Shown: piece by piece, positions 1-8,978 of the stretch
Numbering within the stretch: the first letter of the stretch is position 1
How the letters are laid out: the number at the start of each line of letters is the position of its first letter
DNA from: Alphaproteobacteria bacterium CG_4_10_14_0_8_um_filter_37_21
GTDB taxonomy: Bacteria; Pseudomonadota; Alphaproteobacteria; Paracaedibacterales; UBA11393
Direction: 5' to 3'
DNA: 35,334 nucleotides
Assembly (NCBI GenBank): GCA_002791835.1
Contig: PFNE01000041.1
Location: 24,074-59,407 of the forward strand
Notes under the pieces: model-generated
What the model saw: only the letters and a program-made list of their open reading frames with translations
Database searches by the model: none
Told to the model about the DNA's origin: nothing
Program-made: the position numbers and the translations under genes

Positions 1-155
1 TTTTGAAATATATAAAATTTTTAAAGGTCGTTCAGAAAAGTCATTGCAATCAAGACTTTTAATATAATCAAACTGTATTTTATAAGCGTCTTAGGGGCGT
101 TTATCTTATGGCAAAAATGGTTCATACAGTCAGGTAAATTGAAATCTATTTTTGT

Positions 156-2186
156 TTATGCTAGTAAAATATCATCAATTTTTTTAATTTTATCACGGCA
201 TTTTGCTGCTTCTTCGAATTCAAGATTTTCTGCGTGTTTTTCCATTTTCTTAATGAAGATTACTTTTTCCTTCTCTAGCATTTTTGCAGATTTCAGTGCC
301 CCTGATTTTCTATCAATAAGACCGCTGGTCAGTTTAGTAGGTGTTGATGCATGTTCAGCAGATACTTTCTCAAGTGTGCGTTTTACAGTTTGTGGTGTAA
401 TATTATGTTTTTTATTGTGTTCTTGTTGTTTTGTGCGCCGTCTATCCGTTTCTAATAAGGCTTCTGTCATTGAGCCTGTTTTATGATCTGCATATAAAAT
501 GACATGGCTTTCAGAATTTCGTGCAGCGCGACCTATTGTTTGTATTAATGATGTTTTTGATCTTAAAAAACCTTCTTTATCAGCATCTAAAATGGCAACT
601 AAGCCGCACTCGGGAATATCTAATCCCTCCCTTAATAAATTGATACCAATTAAAATATCATGTTCTCCTGCCCTTAACCCACGGATAATTTCAATGCGTT
701 GTAATGTGTCAATGTCAGAGTGCATGTATTCCACTTTAAGACCAGATTCTATTAAATATTCGGTCAGTGCTTCTGCCATTTTTTTTGTAAGTGTTGTGAC
801 TAAAATGCGAAATCCTTTTTGAATTGTTTTTCGGCATTCATGCATGAGGTCGTCAATTTGATTTTCGCATGGGCGAATACTGTAGTAAGGATCAACAAGG
901 CCTGTTGGACGGATAACTTGTTCTGTAAACACTCCTTGAGTTTGATTTAATTCAAATGGGCCTGGGGTTGCTGTTACAAAAACAGTTTGTGGCCGCATTT
1001 TGTTCCATTCTTCAAATTTCAAAGGCCTATTATCTAAACAAGATGGCAGCCTAAATCCATGTTCTGCAAGATTGGTTTTTCGTGCTCTGTCTCCCTTGAA
1101 CATGCCATTAATTTGCGGCACCCCAACGTGGGATTCATCAACAAATAATAGGGCATCTTTGGGTAAGTATTCAAACAATGTGGGCGGTGGATCCCCAGGG
1201 GCACGTCCTGTTAAATAACGTGAATAATTTTCAATACCTGAACACGTGCCAGTTGATGCCATCATTTCCAGATCGAATTGAATCCGCTGATCAAGGCGTT
1301 GATGCTCGACAAGTTTTTTTTCTTGTTCAAATTCTTTTAAGCGGGCGATGCGCTCTGCTTGAATATGTTTGATTGCTTGTTGTAGTGTTGGACCAGGTGT
1401 TACATAGTGCGAATTTGCAAAAATTAGAATTGTGTCGAGTTTACCAAATTTTTCACCTGTTAAAGAATCATACTCTGCAATTGATTCTATTTCATCACCA
1501 AAAAAGCTGAGGCGCCATGAACGGCTTTCACTGTGAGAGGGGTATATTTCTAATACATCGCCCTTTTTACGAAATGTACCGCGTGTAAAATTAAGATCAT
1601 TGCGTGTATAGTGAAGGTCTATTAATTTGCGGGTTATGACATCTGGTCCGATTTGGTCGCCAACTTTTAAGGGGTAGGTCATTTCTGCGTAGGCTTCAAC
1701 GCCGCCAATACCGTATATACACGAAACACTAGCAACTAAAATAACATCGCGCCTGGTTAACAATGCGCGTGTTGCACTGTGTCGCATACGATCAATTTCT
1801 TCATTAATTGCTGCTGTTTTTTCTATATAAGTGTCTGAGCGGGCTACATAAGCTTCTGGTTGATAATAATCATAGTATGATACAAAGTACTCAACTGCAT
1901 TTTCAGGAAAAAACGTTTTCATTTCCTGGTACAGCTGCGCCGCTAGTGTTTTATTAGGGGCCATAATAAGGGCAGGGCGTTGTGTGGTTTCAATAACGTT
2001 GGCCATAGTAAATGTTTTGCCAGAACCTGTTACCCCTAATAAAACTTGATCACGAATATTATCATTTAGACCTTCTACTAATTCTTTAATGGCGCTGGGT
2101 TGGTCACCTTGCGGTGTATAGCTGCTAACCAATTTAAAGGGAATATGCTTTTGGTTTGCTTGTTCATAAAGAAGTGGGTGCAGCAT
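156..2186 (-). CDS. uvrB: UvrABC excinuclease subunit B
   Basis: UvrB is the damage-verifying helicase-like subunit of nucleotide excision repair. It is loaded by UvrA and then recruits UvrC. The 676-residue length is typical. Walker A GVTGSGKT is at 51-58. The aromatic beta-hairpin that probes the lesion is around 103-123 ([10 protein letters not shown]). The DEAD-like box DESH is at 350-353 and helicase motif [11 protein letters not shown] at 549-557. A C-terminal UVR coiled-coil motif that contacts UvrC is at about 640-675. Every core motif is intact, so it should be functional. The gene is transcribed alone, away from the broken gene at 2318. A good TATAAT (2209-2214, minus) lies upstream. 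I see no alphaproteobacterial LexA box (GTTC-N7-GTTC) in that intergenic stretch. Confidence 0.97.
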   Translation of the reverse strand: MLHPLLYEQANQKHIPFKLVSSYTPQGDQPSAIKELVEGLNDNIRDQVLLGVTGSGKTFTMANVIETTQRPALIMAPNKTLAAQLYQEMKTFFPENAVEYFVSYYDYYQPEAYVARSDTYIEKTAAINEEIDRMRHSATRALLTRRDVILVASVSCIYGIGGVEAYAEMTYPLKVGDQIGPDVITRKLIDLHYTRNDLNFTRGTFRKKGDVLEIYPSHSESRSWRLSFFGDEIESIAEYDSLTGEKFGKLDTILIFANSHYVTPGPTLQQAIKHIQAERIARLKEFEQEKKLVEHQRLDQRIQFDLEMMASTGTCSGIENYSRYLTGRAPGDPPPTLFEYLPKDALLFVDESHVGVPQINGMFKGDRARKTNLAEHGFRLPSCLDNRPLKFEEWNKMRPQTVFVTATPGPFELNQTQGVFTEQVIRPTGLVDPYYSIRPCENQIDDLMHECRKTIQKGFRILVTTLTKKMAEALTEYLIESGLKVEYMHSDIDTLQRIEIIRGLRAGEHDILIGINLLREGLDIPECGLVAILDADKEGFLRSKTSLIQTIGRAARNSESHVILYADHKTGSMTEALLETDRRRTKQQEHNKKHNITPQTVKRTLEKVSAEHASTPTKLTSGLIDRKSGALKSAKMLEKEKVIFIKKMEKHAENLEFEEAAKCRDKIKKIDDILLA

Positions 2187-2208
2187 TCTATGATGTTTTT
2201 TGATAATT

Positions 2209-2214
2209 ATTATA
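2209..2214 (-). promoter_or_regulatory. uvrB -10 element
   Basis: A perfect TATAAT on the minus strand lies 23 bases upstream of the uvrB start codon. No convincing -35 hexamer is present at 16-18 bases. TTACAC occurs at a 19-base spacing. A perfect 10-base palindrome TAGCATGCTA (2222-2231) sits just upstream and could be a protein-binding site. Inferred from sequence only. Confidence 0.4.
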
Positions 2215-2276
2215 TGCAGTTTAGCATGCTAGCGTGTAATGCCCAATATTAACGTATTGTTAACGAATTTCTCCCA

Positions 2277-2282
2277 TATAAT
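2277..2282 (+). promoter_or_regulatory. -10 element of the 2318 gene
   Basis: TATAAT on the plus strand lies 35 bases before the start codon at 2318. A TTGTTA upstream is only 14 bases away, too close for a normal -35, so the -35 is weak or absent. It is divergent from the uvrB promoter. Confidence 0.4.
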
Positions 2283-2317
2283 GTAAGTAGCCTTTACTTT
2301 ACAAGTGAATTAATAGA

Positions 2318-3082
2318 ATGAAAAAAAATATATTAGCATGGTGTAGTGTATTCATGGTCAATACTTTGTCGGCTCAAGATCTTCGTGTTCATGAGATAAG
2401 GATTGAGCTTGATCAAATAGAAGCGTTGCAGGATTCTTTAGCAAGGCGCGCAGATTTTTTACGTGATCAAGAAAATTTCGGTGAGCGCGGTGGTCTTGCT
2501 GGTGCCATGCCTGCAGATCAATTGGATCTAGATTTGCAAAAACGCTTAGAAAAATTGCGCGATGAAGAACGCGATGCAATTAATGCTGCTCAAGTTACAG
2601 GACTTACAGGGGCAGAGATAAAACAAACTCAATCAACCGTCGATTCCATTCGATTCAAGTAGGAAGAAGAACTGAAGAAGAATAAGGTAAAGATAAACTT
2701 TATTTTAATTAAAGATATTCAGAAAAGTTTACCAGATGCTGTCATGCCTGAAAGTAAGATTGAAAAAATAGAATTATTACCTAATCAAAGCTCAAGATAT
2801 AAAGGCAGTTTAAAAAATACAGTATTTAAGAGTGAAACAGGTGGCATTGATGCCCTTGTTGAGTTGAAAAAGAGTGACTTTGGTACTTTTATTACGCTTC
2901 CTTTAAATGAAGCGGGTCAGTTAGTATTTGTGAAATTTATGCAAGAAGGCGATCGTTTAGTAACGGATAAAGTATTTATGCTAACACACCCAGATAAGAT
3001 GTTTGCAAAATCACCTGTAAAACTAGCTGAAGTTAAAGAAGGTAATACTGTATTTCAAGGTGTTCTGACTCCTGTAAAATAA
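2318..3082 (+). pseudogene. Secreted coiled-coil protein gene interrupted by an in-frame TAG
   Basis: I do not recognise the family. The first open part (2318-2662, 114 codons) starts with a Sec-type signal peptide (MKKNILAWCSVFMVNTLSA, cleavage likely before QD) followed by a charged, probably helical Glu/Arg/Asp-rich stretch. It ends at TAG (2660-2662). The same frame then stays open without another stop from 2663 to TAA at 3080-3082, reading EEELKKNKVK and onward through the later ATG at 2744. Without the TAG the product would be about 254 residues: signal peptide, helical region, then a beta-rich C-terminal domain. The internal ATG at 2744 has no ribosome binding site in front of it, so an independent second gene is unlikely. 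TAG ends other genes here (atpB, rsmD, gltA), so general suppression is not expected. A recent nonsense mutation or a sequencing error are the simplest explanations. Confidence 0.7.
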
Positions 3083-3114
3083 ATGATGATGAGAGTGCGC
3101 TCATATTTCAAGTT

Positions 3115-3144
3115 GGCCATCCAGTTAAAAGGATGGTCATTTTT
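3115..3144 (+). terminator. Rho-independent terminator after the 2318 gene
   Basis: The 8-bp stem GGCCATCC / GGATGGTC (one G-T pair) has an 8-base loop and is followed by ATTTTT. It sits 33 bases after the last stop of the interrupted gene and before the next start, as expected for an intrinsic terminator. Confidence 0.8.
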
Positions 3145-3220
3145 AGACACTCTAAAACTTTTACCACCACAATATTAAATAAAATGCTACAATACGGTAT
3201 TCGTAATGTGAGTAGAAGCA

Positions 3221-4513
3221 ATGAAACAAAGTGCAAGACTGCGGTCTATAGAAGAATTACTAACCTATATTTTAGATGCTGAGAATAAGGCACCTGCAGA
3301 TAACATCTTTGTAAACTACTGCCGGGAACGCCGTTTCATGGGGTCGCATGATCGCAAATACCTTGGTGATTCTTTTTTTGAAATTTTGCGCTTTTACCAT
3401 GGTTACGCCAATGCCCTAAAGGGTGCGTTAACGCCCAGATTATTAACCCTTACGTATTGGGGGTTTAAGAACGGATTGCATTTTGATGTGATGAAAGATG
3501 ATTTTGCCAATGACCCCAGACCTTATTCACAGCGTTATGGCATAAAACTTCCAAACGAACATGAAAAAACCATCATAGAAAAAGCACTTTCTGTTTTTGC
3601 TGAAAATCAAATCATCATTCCAAAGTGGTTTGCTCCCTATTTTCAAGATTTACCTGGTAATTTAGATGACCATTTAAAAGCGCTACACGAGCAGGCGCCT
3701 TTCGATATTCGGGTAAACCCATTCAATGGTAATCGCGAAGAAGTGTTAGATACATTTAAACGCAACGGTATTGCGGCTGAGGCAACGGACTTAAGCCCAT
3801 TTGGTATGCGTCTTAAAAATAGAATTCCGCTACAAGAAATGTCTATTTGGAAAAAGGGCATCATCGAAGTTCAAGATGAAGGTGCACAACTTGTATCTTT
3901 ATTTGCTAATGTAAAACCTGGTGAAAATGTTCTTGATTATTGTGCAGGTGCAGGTGGTAAAACACTTTTAATGTCTGCAATGATGCAAAATAAGGGCAGA
4001 TTGGTCGCAACAGATTTGTTGCCATGGCGCTTAAAACAAGGCGTCAAACGCTACAGGCGTGCAGGTGTTCATAATGTTCAAGCAAAAGAGCTGGATGATA
4101 AAAAATGGTGGAAACGTCATCACAATTATTTTGATTGTGTATTGATTGATGTTCCGTGTTCAGGTTCTGGAACTTGGCGTCGAAACCCAGATCTTAAAAT
4201 AACTTTTAAGCCAAAAGATTTAAAAGAACTTCTTGTAAAGCAGCAAGATATTTTAGAAACAGCTAAAAAATATATTCGCCCAGGCGGGTTGTTTGTGTAT
4301 GCAACATGTTCTATATGGCGTGCTGAAAACCACGATCAAATTAGAAAATTTTTAGATAATAATCCAGAATTTAGTATTGAACCTGTTGGTGAAAAGCATC
4401 CTGAAGTGATCGAGAAGCTTAAGCAAAAACAAGATGCTGAAGGCCTTCAGTTAACACCGTTGGATCATAAAACGGATGGCTTCTTTATTTCAGTAATGCG
4501 TAAGGAATTATAA
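3221..4513 (+). CDS. RsmB/NOP2-family rRNA (cytosine-C5) methyltransferase
   Basis: This is a SAM-dependent RNA m5C methyltransferase of 430 residues, most like the RsmB (16S rRNA C967) group. An N-terminal helical NusB-like/RNA-binding region (about 1-150) precedes the Rossmann methyltransferase domain. SAM motif I LDYCAGAGGKT is at 238-248. Motif IV DVPCSGSGTWRRNPD at 310-324 carries one of the two catalytic cysteines (Cys313 in PCS). Motif VI (ATCS) provides the other (Cys363), so the two-cysteine chemistry of the family is complete. The exact rRNA target cannot be read from the sequence, so no gene symbol is given. A TACAAT -10-like hexamer at 3188-3193 may drive it. It stands alone, between a terminator and the ATP synthase operon. 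Confidence 0.9.
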   Translation: MKQSARLRSIEELLTYILDAENKAPADNIFVNYCRERRFMGSHDRKYLGDSFFEILRFYHGYANALKGALTPRLLTLTYWGFKNGLHFDVMKDDFANDPRPYSQRYGIKLPNEHEKTIIEKALSVFAENQIIIPKWFAPYFQDLPGNLDDHLKALHEQAPFDIRVNPFNGNREEVLDTFKRNGIAAEATDLSPFGMRLKNRIPLQEMSIWKKGIIEVQDEGAQLVSLFANVKPGENVLDYCAGAGGKTLLMSAMMQNKGRLVATDLLPWRLKQGVKRYRRAGVHNVQAKELDDKKWWKRHHNYFDCVLIDVPCSGSGTWRRNPDLKITFKPKDLKELLVKQQDILETAKKYIRPGGLFVYATCSIWRAENHDQIRKFLDNNPEFSIEPVGEKHPEVIEKLKQKQDAEGLQLTPLDHKTDGFFISVMRKEL

Positions 4514-4580
4514 AGTAGAAAAATGCCTGCATACAGCTGTTTTCGGTGAAGGGTGTTCTTGGCGATCTTATAAATAATGT

Positions 4581-4627
4581 GGGCACGGTCGTCCCCGCCG
4601 TTTAGGGTATATCTTTTTTATTTTTTT
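4581..4627 (+). other. G+C-rich island before the atp operon
   Basis: The 204-base gap between the methyltransferase and atpB has no gene, and an atpI gene is not present. It contains a short G+C-rich patch (4581-4601) unlike its A+T-rich surroundings. ACGG and CCGT there can pair over a 9-base loop. A T-rich run (4612-4627) follows about 10 bases later. It may be a weak terminator for the upstream gene, but the stem is short. Confidence 0.25.
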
Positions 4628-4657
4628 GCTTGGTGGCTGTAAAAACTATTTTACTTC

Positions 4658-4686
4658 TTGCGTGTATTAAGTTTGCGCGGTAACAT
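4658..4686 (+). promoter_or_regulatory. Possible atp operon promoter
   Basis: TTGCGT and TAACAT are separated by exactly 17 bases, and the -10 ends 31 bases before the atpB start. Both hexamers are only partial matches to the sigma70 consensus, so this is tentative. Confidence 0.35.
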
Positions 4687-4717
4687 GTGTGTAAGTGATT
4701 TTTATTGATCTGGAAAT

Positions 4718-5452
4718 ATGGATCCGCTAAATCAATTTCAAGTGAAAACGTATATCCCTTTAAGCTTTTTAGGGATAGATATATCTGTCACGAACGCGTC
4801 ATTATTTATGGTGTTAAGTGTTGGCTTGTTTTGTATTCTTAGCTTGATGGCAACAAGATCTCGCTCTCTTGTGCCAACAAAAATGCAATCTCTTGTTGAA
4901 AATGCGTATACGTTTTTAAATAGCCTGCTACAAGAATTTTGTGGCGAAGAGGGGCTTAAATACTTCCCCTATATATTTAGTTTGTTTATTTTCGTTCTCT
5001 TCTCTAACTTGTTGGGTTTGGTACCCGGTGCCTTTACATCAACAAGCCAGCTTGTTGTAACGGGTACTTTAGCTTTAACGGTATTTGTGTCTGTCACAAT
5101 TATTGGGCTTATAAAGCATGGCTTTAAATTTTTTAGGTTGTTTTTACCTGATGGTGTGCCATTTTATGTTGTGCCAATTTTGGTGCCTGTTGAGATTTTA
5201 TCCTATTTTATGCGTCCTGTTAGTTTGGCAATTCGGTTGTTTGCCAATATGGTTGCAGGGCACGTTATGATAAAAATTTTTGCATCCTTTGCAGTGATGA
5301 TTGCTGGAACAGCTTTTTTGCCGCTTTCTATTTTGCCTTTGATTGTAAATACAGCTGTAACTTTTTTTGAAGTTGTAGTAGCATTACTGCAAGCGTATGT
5401 TTTTACGATTTTATCATGCATTTATTTAAACGATGCGCTGAAATTACATTAG
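4718..5452 (+). CDS. atpB: F0F1 ATP synthase subunit a
   Basis: Subunit a is the membrane stator component that forms the two proton half-channels against the c-ring. The protein has 244 residues and 5-6 hydrophobic segments. The conserved helix SLAIRLFANMVAGHVMIK carries the essential arginine (Arg173, equivalent to E. coli aArg210). The N-terminus MDPLNQFQV is the form seen in alphaproteobacteria. It is the first gene of atpB-atpE-b'-b. The F1 genes are not adjacent, which is the usual alphaproteobacterial split. There is no atpI before it. Confidence 0.96.
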   Translation: MDPLNQFQVKTYIPLSFLGIDISVTNASLFMVLSVGLFCILSLMATRSRSLVPTKMQSLVENAYTFLNSLLQEFCGEEGLKYFPYIFSLFIFVLFSNLLGLVPGAFTSTSQLVVTGTLALTVFVSVTIIGLIKHGFKFFRLFLPDGVPFYVVPILVPVEILSYFMRPVSLAIRLFANMVAGHVMIKIFASFAVMIAGTAFLPLSILPLIVNTAVTFFEVVVALLQAYVFTILSCIYLNDALKLH

Positions 5453-5480
5453 TATTTAAACAAGAATTGGAGTATGAATT

Positions 5481-5705
5481 ATGGACGTTGAAGCAGCAAA
5501 AATGATCGGTGCAGGACTTGCAGTATTTGCCCTTTTGGGTGTTGGTATTGGGCTTGGTAATATTTTTTCCAGTTTACTAACTGGTATTTCGCGTAACCCA
5601 GAAGCTAGTAAGGAGCTGTTCTCAAAAGCTATTTTAGGTTTTGCGTTAACAGAATCTGTGGCTTTGTTAGCCTTTATCGTGTCTTTGTTAATTCTTTTTA
5701 AATAA
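5481..5705 (+). CDS. atpE: F0F1 ATP synthase subunit c
   Basis: This 74-residue, two-helix proteolipid forms the rotating c-ring. Helix 1 contains the close-packing glycine series GxGxGxG at 20-26. The polar loop RNP at 38-40 contacts the F1 stalk. Helix 2 carries the proton-binding carboxylate Glu58 in ALTESVALL. It lies 28 bases after atpB and 11 bases before the b' gene, so the genes are co-transcribed. The length and motifs are normal for a proton-coupled c subunit; I see no sodium-ligand signature. Confidence 0.97.
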   Translation: MDVEAAKMIGAGLAVFALLGVGIGLGNIFSSLLTGISRNPEASKELFSKAILGFALTESVALLAFIVSLLILFK

Positions 5706-5716
5706 GTTTTTGATAT

Positions 5717-6169
5717 ATGCCACAGTTTGATTATTCAACTTTTTCAAGTCAAATTTTTTGGTTATTTGTTTCTGGTTTTGCGCTTGTTTGCTTTGTGCGG
5801 TTTGTTTTGCTTCCAAGAATTGAAATCATTTTCAAACATAGAAAAAATTTCTTAGATAAAGAAAAAGAAGCAATACGTGCGTTAGAAAAACAATTGAGTG
5901 ATATTAAAGTAAAACGACAAGAAGAGATTCAGATAGCAGAAGAAAAAGCGCATAACTTTTTGTTGACTGTAAAAAAAGATCTTGAAGTTGAAAAAAAACA
6001 GTATGTCGATTCTTTAGATGAAAAAATGAATGATAAAGTTGCTTCGTTTGAACGTCTATTGACAAAAAAGACCATCGCCGCGAAAGCAGAATATGCACAA
6101 AATGTAGAAAACTACTTAAGTATAATTCAGCAGGAAATTACATCTAATGGTAGCGCCCATGTTAAATAA
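5717..6169 (+). CDS. atpG: F0F1 ATP synthase subunit b' (b-type stator)
   Basis: This 150-residue peripheral-stalk subunit has one N-terminal membrane helix (about 12-32) followed by a long charged alpha-helix predicted to be coiled coil. The N-terminus MPQFDYSTFSSQIFWL is the hallmark of the b' paralogue found in alphaproteobacteria and phototrophs. It forms a heterodimer with the b subunit encoded next. Its 3' end overlaps the following gene by 23 bases, indicating translational coupling. It is called atpG, atpF' or atpX in different genomes; atpG can also mean gamma, which this is not. Confidence 0.88.
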   Translation: MPQFDYSTFSSQIFWLFVSGFALVCFVRFVLLPRIEIIFKHRKNFLDKEKEAIRALEKQLSDIKVKRQEEIQIAEEKAHNFLLTVKKDLEVEKKQYVDSLDEKMNDKVASFERLLTKKTIAAKAEYAQNVENYLSIIQQEITSNGSAHVK

Positions 6170-6635
6170 TACCTACTTTTTTATTCTTTTAAGCTTTATA
6201 ATTTTTTTATATGTTGGATATAGAAAAATATGGCCTGATATTTCTAAAATTTTAAGAGAAGATATCGCAAAGATAAAAAAACAATTTAACATTGTAGAAA
6301 CTAAGAAGTTAGATTTACAGAATGAGTTAGAATTAGTCGTATCTAATCATGCAATCTTTAAAGATGACTTGAAAAAAATTCATGAAACTTCTTTAGAACA
6401 TGCAGAAAACATAAAAAATGTTTATATAAAAGATATGGAAATTTTATCGCAGAATCACCTTTCCCAAATTGATACAACTTATTCAAATATGGTACAGCGT
6501 TTTGAAAATGAATCGCTACAATATTTTTCTAAGGTGCTGACGACCGATTTGAGGTTATTTTTTGAAAAACAAAAAAATAACAATGTTTTTCATAGAGACA
6601 TATTACAAAAATCATTAATCCTTTTGCAAAAATAA
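6147..6635 (+). CDS. atpF: F0F1 ATP synthase subunit b
   Basis: This is the second peripheral-stalk subunit, 162 residues. A membrane helix (about 8-25, ending YVGYRKIWP) is followed by a long charged helical stalk. Sequence conservation is low, as usual for b subunits. The identification rests on the topology plus its place directly after b'. I keep the start at 6147 because GGAA lies 10 bases upstream; the alternative ATG at 6159 has no ribosome binding site. The C-terminal part is unusually rich in Lys/Asn and less Ala-rich than in free-living alphaproteobacteria, matching the A+T-rich genome. Confidence 0.85.
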   Translation: MVAPMLNNTYFFILLSFIIFLYVGYRKIWPDISKILREDIAKIKKQFNIVETKKLDLQNELELVVSNHAIFKDDLKKIHETSLEHAENIKNVYIKDMEILSQNHLSQIDTTYSNMVQRFENESLQYFSKVLTTDLRLFFEKQKNNNVFHRDILQKSLILLQK

Positions 6636-6656
6636 CACCGATTTAAGAGCTTTTTT

Positions 6657-8384
6657 ATGTACAGCACGCCTTATCTAGATAAAATAAACTCTATTAAAAG
6701 TCTGAAACAGTTAATGATTCCAGAGTTGGAAGATTTAGCATGCGAAATACGTCGTATTATTGTTGCAGAAAAATCACATTTTCTTGGATCATCTTTAGGG
6801 GTGGTTGAACTGTCAATAGCTTTAAATTACGTGTTTAACGAGCATCAAGATAAGGTATTGTGGGATATTGGCCATCAAAAAAAATCGTATAAAATCTTAG
6901 TGGAAAAAACTGGTATCGTAGACCCCGATCCGGTTTCTTCTGCAAAGCCGGCTTGTGTATTGTCAAAAGCTGTTGGGCATGCTGTTAGCCGGGATATGAA
7001 AAAGAGAAGTTATGATATTGTTAGTGTTGTGGGCGATATGTCCATGTCAAGTGGTCAGGCGTTTGAGGCCATGAATCATGCTGGCAGTATTGCTGCCAAA
7101 ATGTTGGTGATTCTTAATGACAATGTTGACAGTATTGATAATTATGGGGGGGCATTTGGTTACTATTTAAAACAACTTCATAGTAAACATTTTACAGATC
7201 AACCTTGTTTGTTTGAAGACTTAGGTTTTAATTATATTGGTCCTGTTGATGGGCATAATATAGAGGAATTAATCCGTATTTTTAAAGACATTAAAAATTC
7301 TAAAGAGCAAACCCCTTTCTTTTTGCACATAAAAACAAAAAAAGGTAAGGGACACCCACCTGCTGAAGCGGATGCAAATTATTCGAATAATATTTTGCAT
7401 TTTGATAGAGCCCTTCATCATTTTCAAAATAAAAAAACAGATAAAGAACCACCATTTTTTGCATGTAAATCGCTTATTGAAGTAGCACATCTTGACCCTA
7501 AGATTGTTGTTGTTTCGCTTTCAATGGCAAACTATAGCTCCCCATTTCTAGCGTTTAAAGATTTGTTTCCAGAGCGCTATATAGATGCGGGCGTGTCTGA
7601 AGGTCATGCAATATCTTTGGCATGTACGCTGGCAACACAGGGATTTAAGCCTTATGTCATTTTATATTCAAATATGTTGCAGCGCGTTTTAGACCAAGCT
7701 TTGGTTGATGCTTGCGTTCAAAGTTACCCTGTGCGTTTTATTATTGATCATAGTAGTATTTTATTCCATTCATCTCAGCATGCTGGATTTTTTGATTCTA
7801 CATTTTTAGGCAGTTTGTCTAATTTGGTGCTGATGTCGCCCGGTTCTCAAGAAGATATTGAATCTATGATTCAGTTTTCGGCAAAAGATTTGACGTCTCC
7901 TTGTGTCATAAGGTTGTCACGGGAACTATCTTTATCGTTAGATATTAAAAAACCAGTTGAATTAGGTCTTGGAAATATAATTAAAAAGGGCGATAAAGTT
8001 GCACTTTTATCTTATGGTAATGTTTTGCAGGATTGCTTAGAGGCTTCTGAACTTTTAGAGGCCAAAGGGGTAAGTACAACAGTTGCTGACGCCCGATTTT
8101 TAAAACCACTTGATGAGCGTATGTTGGTTAACCTTTCCAATGAACATGATTTGATTGTGTCTGTTGAAGAAAATGCATCAGGAGGGTTATCTTCACATGT
8201 TTTGCGCGTTTTAAATAATTTTGGTTTGTTAAGTCCTAAACTTCAATATCATCCAATTTATCTTAAGGAGTTGAATGATTTGAAGAATGACCATAATGTT
8301 ATTACACCAGAAAAAATTTTTAATACCATTCTTAGTCTTTTAACGATAGAAGATGAGAGTAATACCTTTTATTCTGTTGTTTAA
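6657..8384 (+). CDS. Divergent DXS-like (1-deoxyxylulose-5-phosphate synthase family) protein
   Basis: The overall match is to DXS, the thiamine-diphosphate enzyme that starts the MEP isoprenoid pathway, but at 575 residues it is shorter than the usual 620-640. Retained: SHF with His41, GHQ at 72-74, AFEAMNHAG at 135-143, ILNDN at 152-156, VDGHN at 197-201, and the active-site glutamate in VSEGHA (Glu315). Altered or missing: the loop between about 83 and 100 that should hold GLHPFP...E and the phosphate-gripping GHSSTS is deleted; the cofactor motif GDG reads GDM (126-128); the DRAG motif and phosphate-binding Arg read DHSS (364-367). The reading frame is intact, so it is under some selection, but normal DXS activity is doubtful. 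It lies 21 bases after atpF and 8 bases before rsmD, so it is probably read from the atp promoter. A catalytically normal dxs may exist elsewhere. Confidence 0.8.
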   Translation: MYSTPYLDKINSIKSLKQLMIPELEDLACEIRRIIVAEKSHFLGSSLGVVELSIALNYVFNEHQDKVLWDIGHQKKSYKILVEKTGIVDPDPVSSAKPACVLSKAVGHAVSRDMKKRSYDIVSVVGDMSMSSGQAFEAMNHAGSIAAKMLVILNDNVDSIDNYGGAFGYYLKQLHSKHFTDQPCLFEDLGFNYIGPVDGHNIEELIRIFKDIKNSKEQTPFFLHIKTKKGKGHPPAEADANYSNNILHFDRALHHFQNKKTDKEPPFFACKSLIEVAHLDPKIVVVSLSMANYSSPFLAFKDLFPERYIDAGVSEGHAISLACTLATQGFKPYVILYSNMLQRVLDQALVDACVQSYPVRFIIDHSSILFHSSQHAGFFDSTFLGSLSNLVLMSPGSQEDIESMIQFSAKDLTSPCVIRLSRELSLSLDIKKPVELGLGNIIKKGDKVALLSYGNVLQDCLEASELLEAKGVSTTVADARFLKPLDERMLVNLSNEHDLIVSVEENASGGLSSHVLRVLNNFGLLSPKLQYHPIYLKELNDLKNDHNVITPEKIFNTILSLLTIEDESNTFYSVV

Positions 8385-8392
8385 ACATAAAA

Positions 8393-8962
8393 ATGCGTAT
8401 TATTTCAGGAAAATATAAGGGGTTACGTTTGCTGGAACCTGATCGGTTATTAACCCGCCCCACATCAGATAAAGTGCGACAAGCTGTTTTTAATATGTTA
8501 GAGCATTCTATATTAGAGAACGGTTTTGTTGGTTTATCTGTTTTAGATGCTTTTGCTGGCAGTGGCGCTTTAGGGCTAGAGGCGTTATCTAGGGGGGCTG
8601 AAAAATGTTTGTTTGTTGAAAAAGCTAAAAGTGTTGCGCAGGTTTTGCTTAAAAATATTCAATCCACTATTAAGAACTTGGAAGAAATTGATATCAGTTT
8701 AGTTTGTAATGATGTATCTAAAATCACGACAAAACAGTACTTTCATTTAGTTTTTCTTGACCCCCCCTTTAAACGGACAGATCTTTATTTAGGTGTAATA
8801 TTAAGTTTAAAACGGCAAGGTGCTGCCGATGCTCATACTGTTTTTTATGCTGAGTCTGACAGAAATATTGAGAACGTTTTGAGCGAGGCTAAGGTAGATG
8901 TTTTACTGATTTCTTCGCGGCAGGTTGGTGGAATTTTTGTTTCTTTTTTTTGCTTGGCGTAG
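8393..8962 (+). CDS. rsmD: 16S rRNA (guanine966-N2)-methyltransferase RsmD
   Basis: RsmD is a SAM-dependent methyltransferase that modifies G966 of 16S rRNA in the assembled 30S subunit. The 189 residues are standard for the family. The start MRIISGKYKGLRL is typical. Conserved TRPTSDKVRQAVFNML is at about 21-36. The SAM motif VLDAFAGSGALGLEALSRGA is at about 49-68 and the catalytic DPPF at about 123-126. The gene follows the DXS-like gene by 8 bases, so it is the last member of that run. It converges on the minus-strand gene ending at 8979 with only 16 bases between, and I see no terminator hairpin there. Confidence 0.93.
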   Translation: MRIISGKYKGLRLLEPDRLLTRPTSDKVRQAVFNMLEHSILENGFVGLSVLDAFAGSGALGLEALSRGAEKCLFVEKAKSVAQVLLKNIQSTIKNLEEIDISLVCNDVSKITTKQYFHLVFLDPPFKRTDLYLGVILSLKRQGAADAHTVFYAESDRNIENVLSEAKVDVLLISSRQVGGIFVSFFCLA

Positions 8963-8978
8963 GTTTTGCTATTTCAGC

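Noticed and set aside
82-104. Imperfect 9-bp hairpin downstream of uvrB as a terminator
   Set aside because: It needs two G-T pairs and there is no T-run on the minus strand after it.
2358-2579. Minus-strand frame inside the interrupted secreted-protein gene
   Set aside because: It is an antisense shadow. The plus strand has the signal peptide, promoter and terminator.
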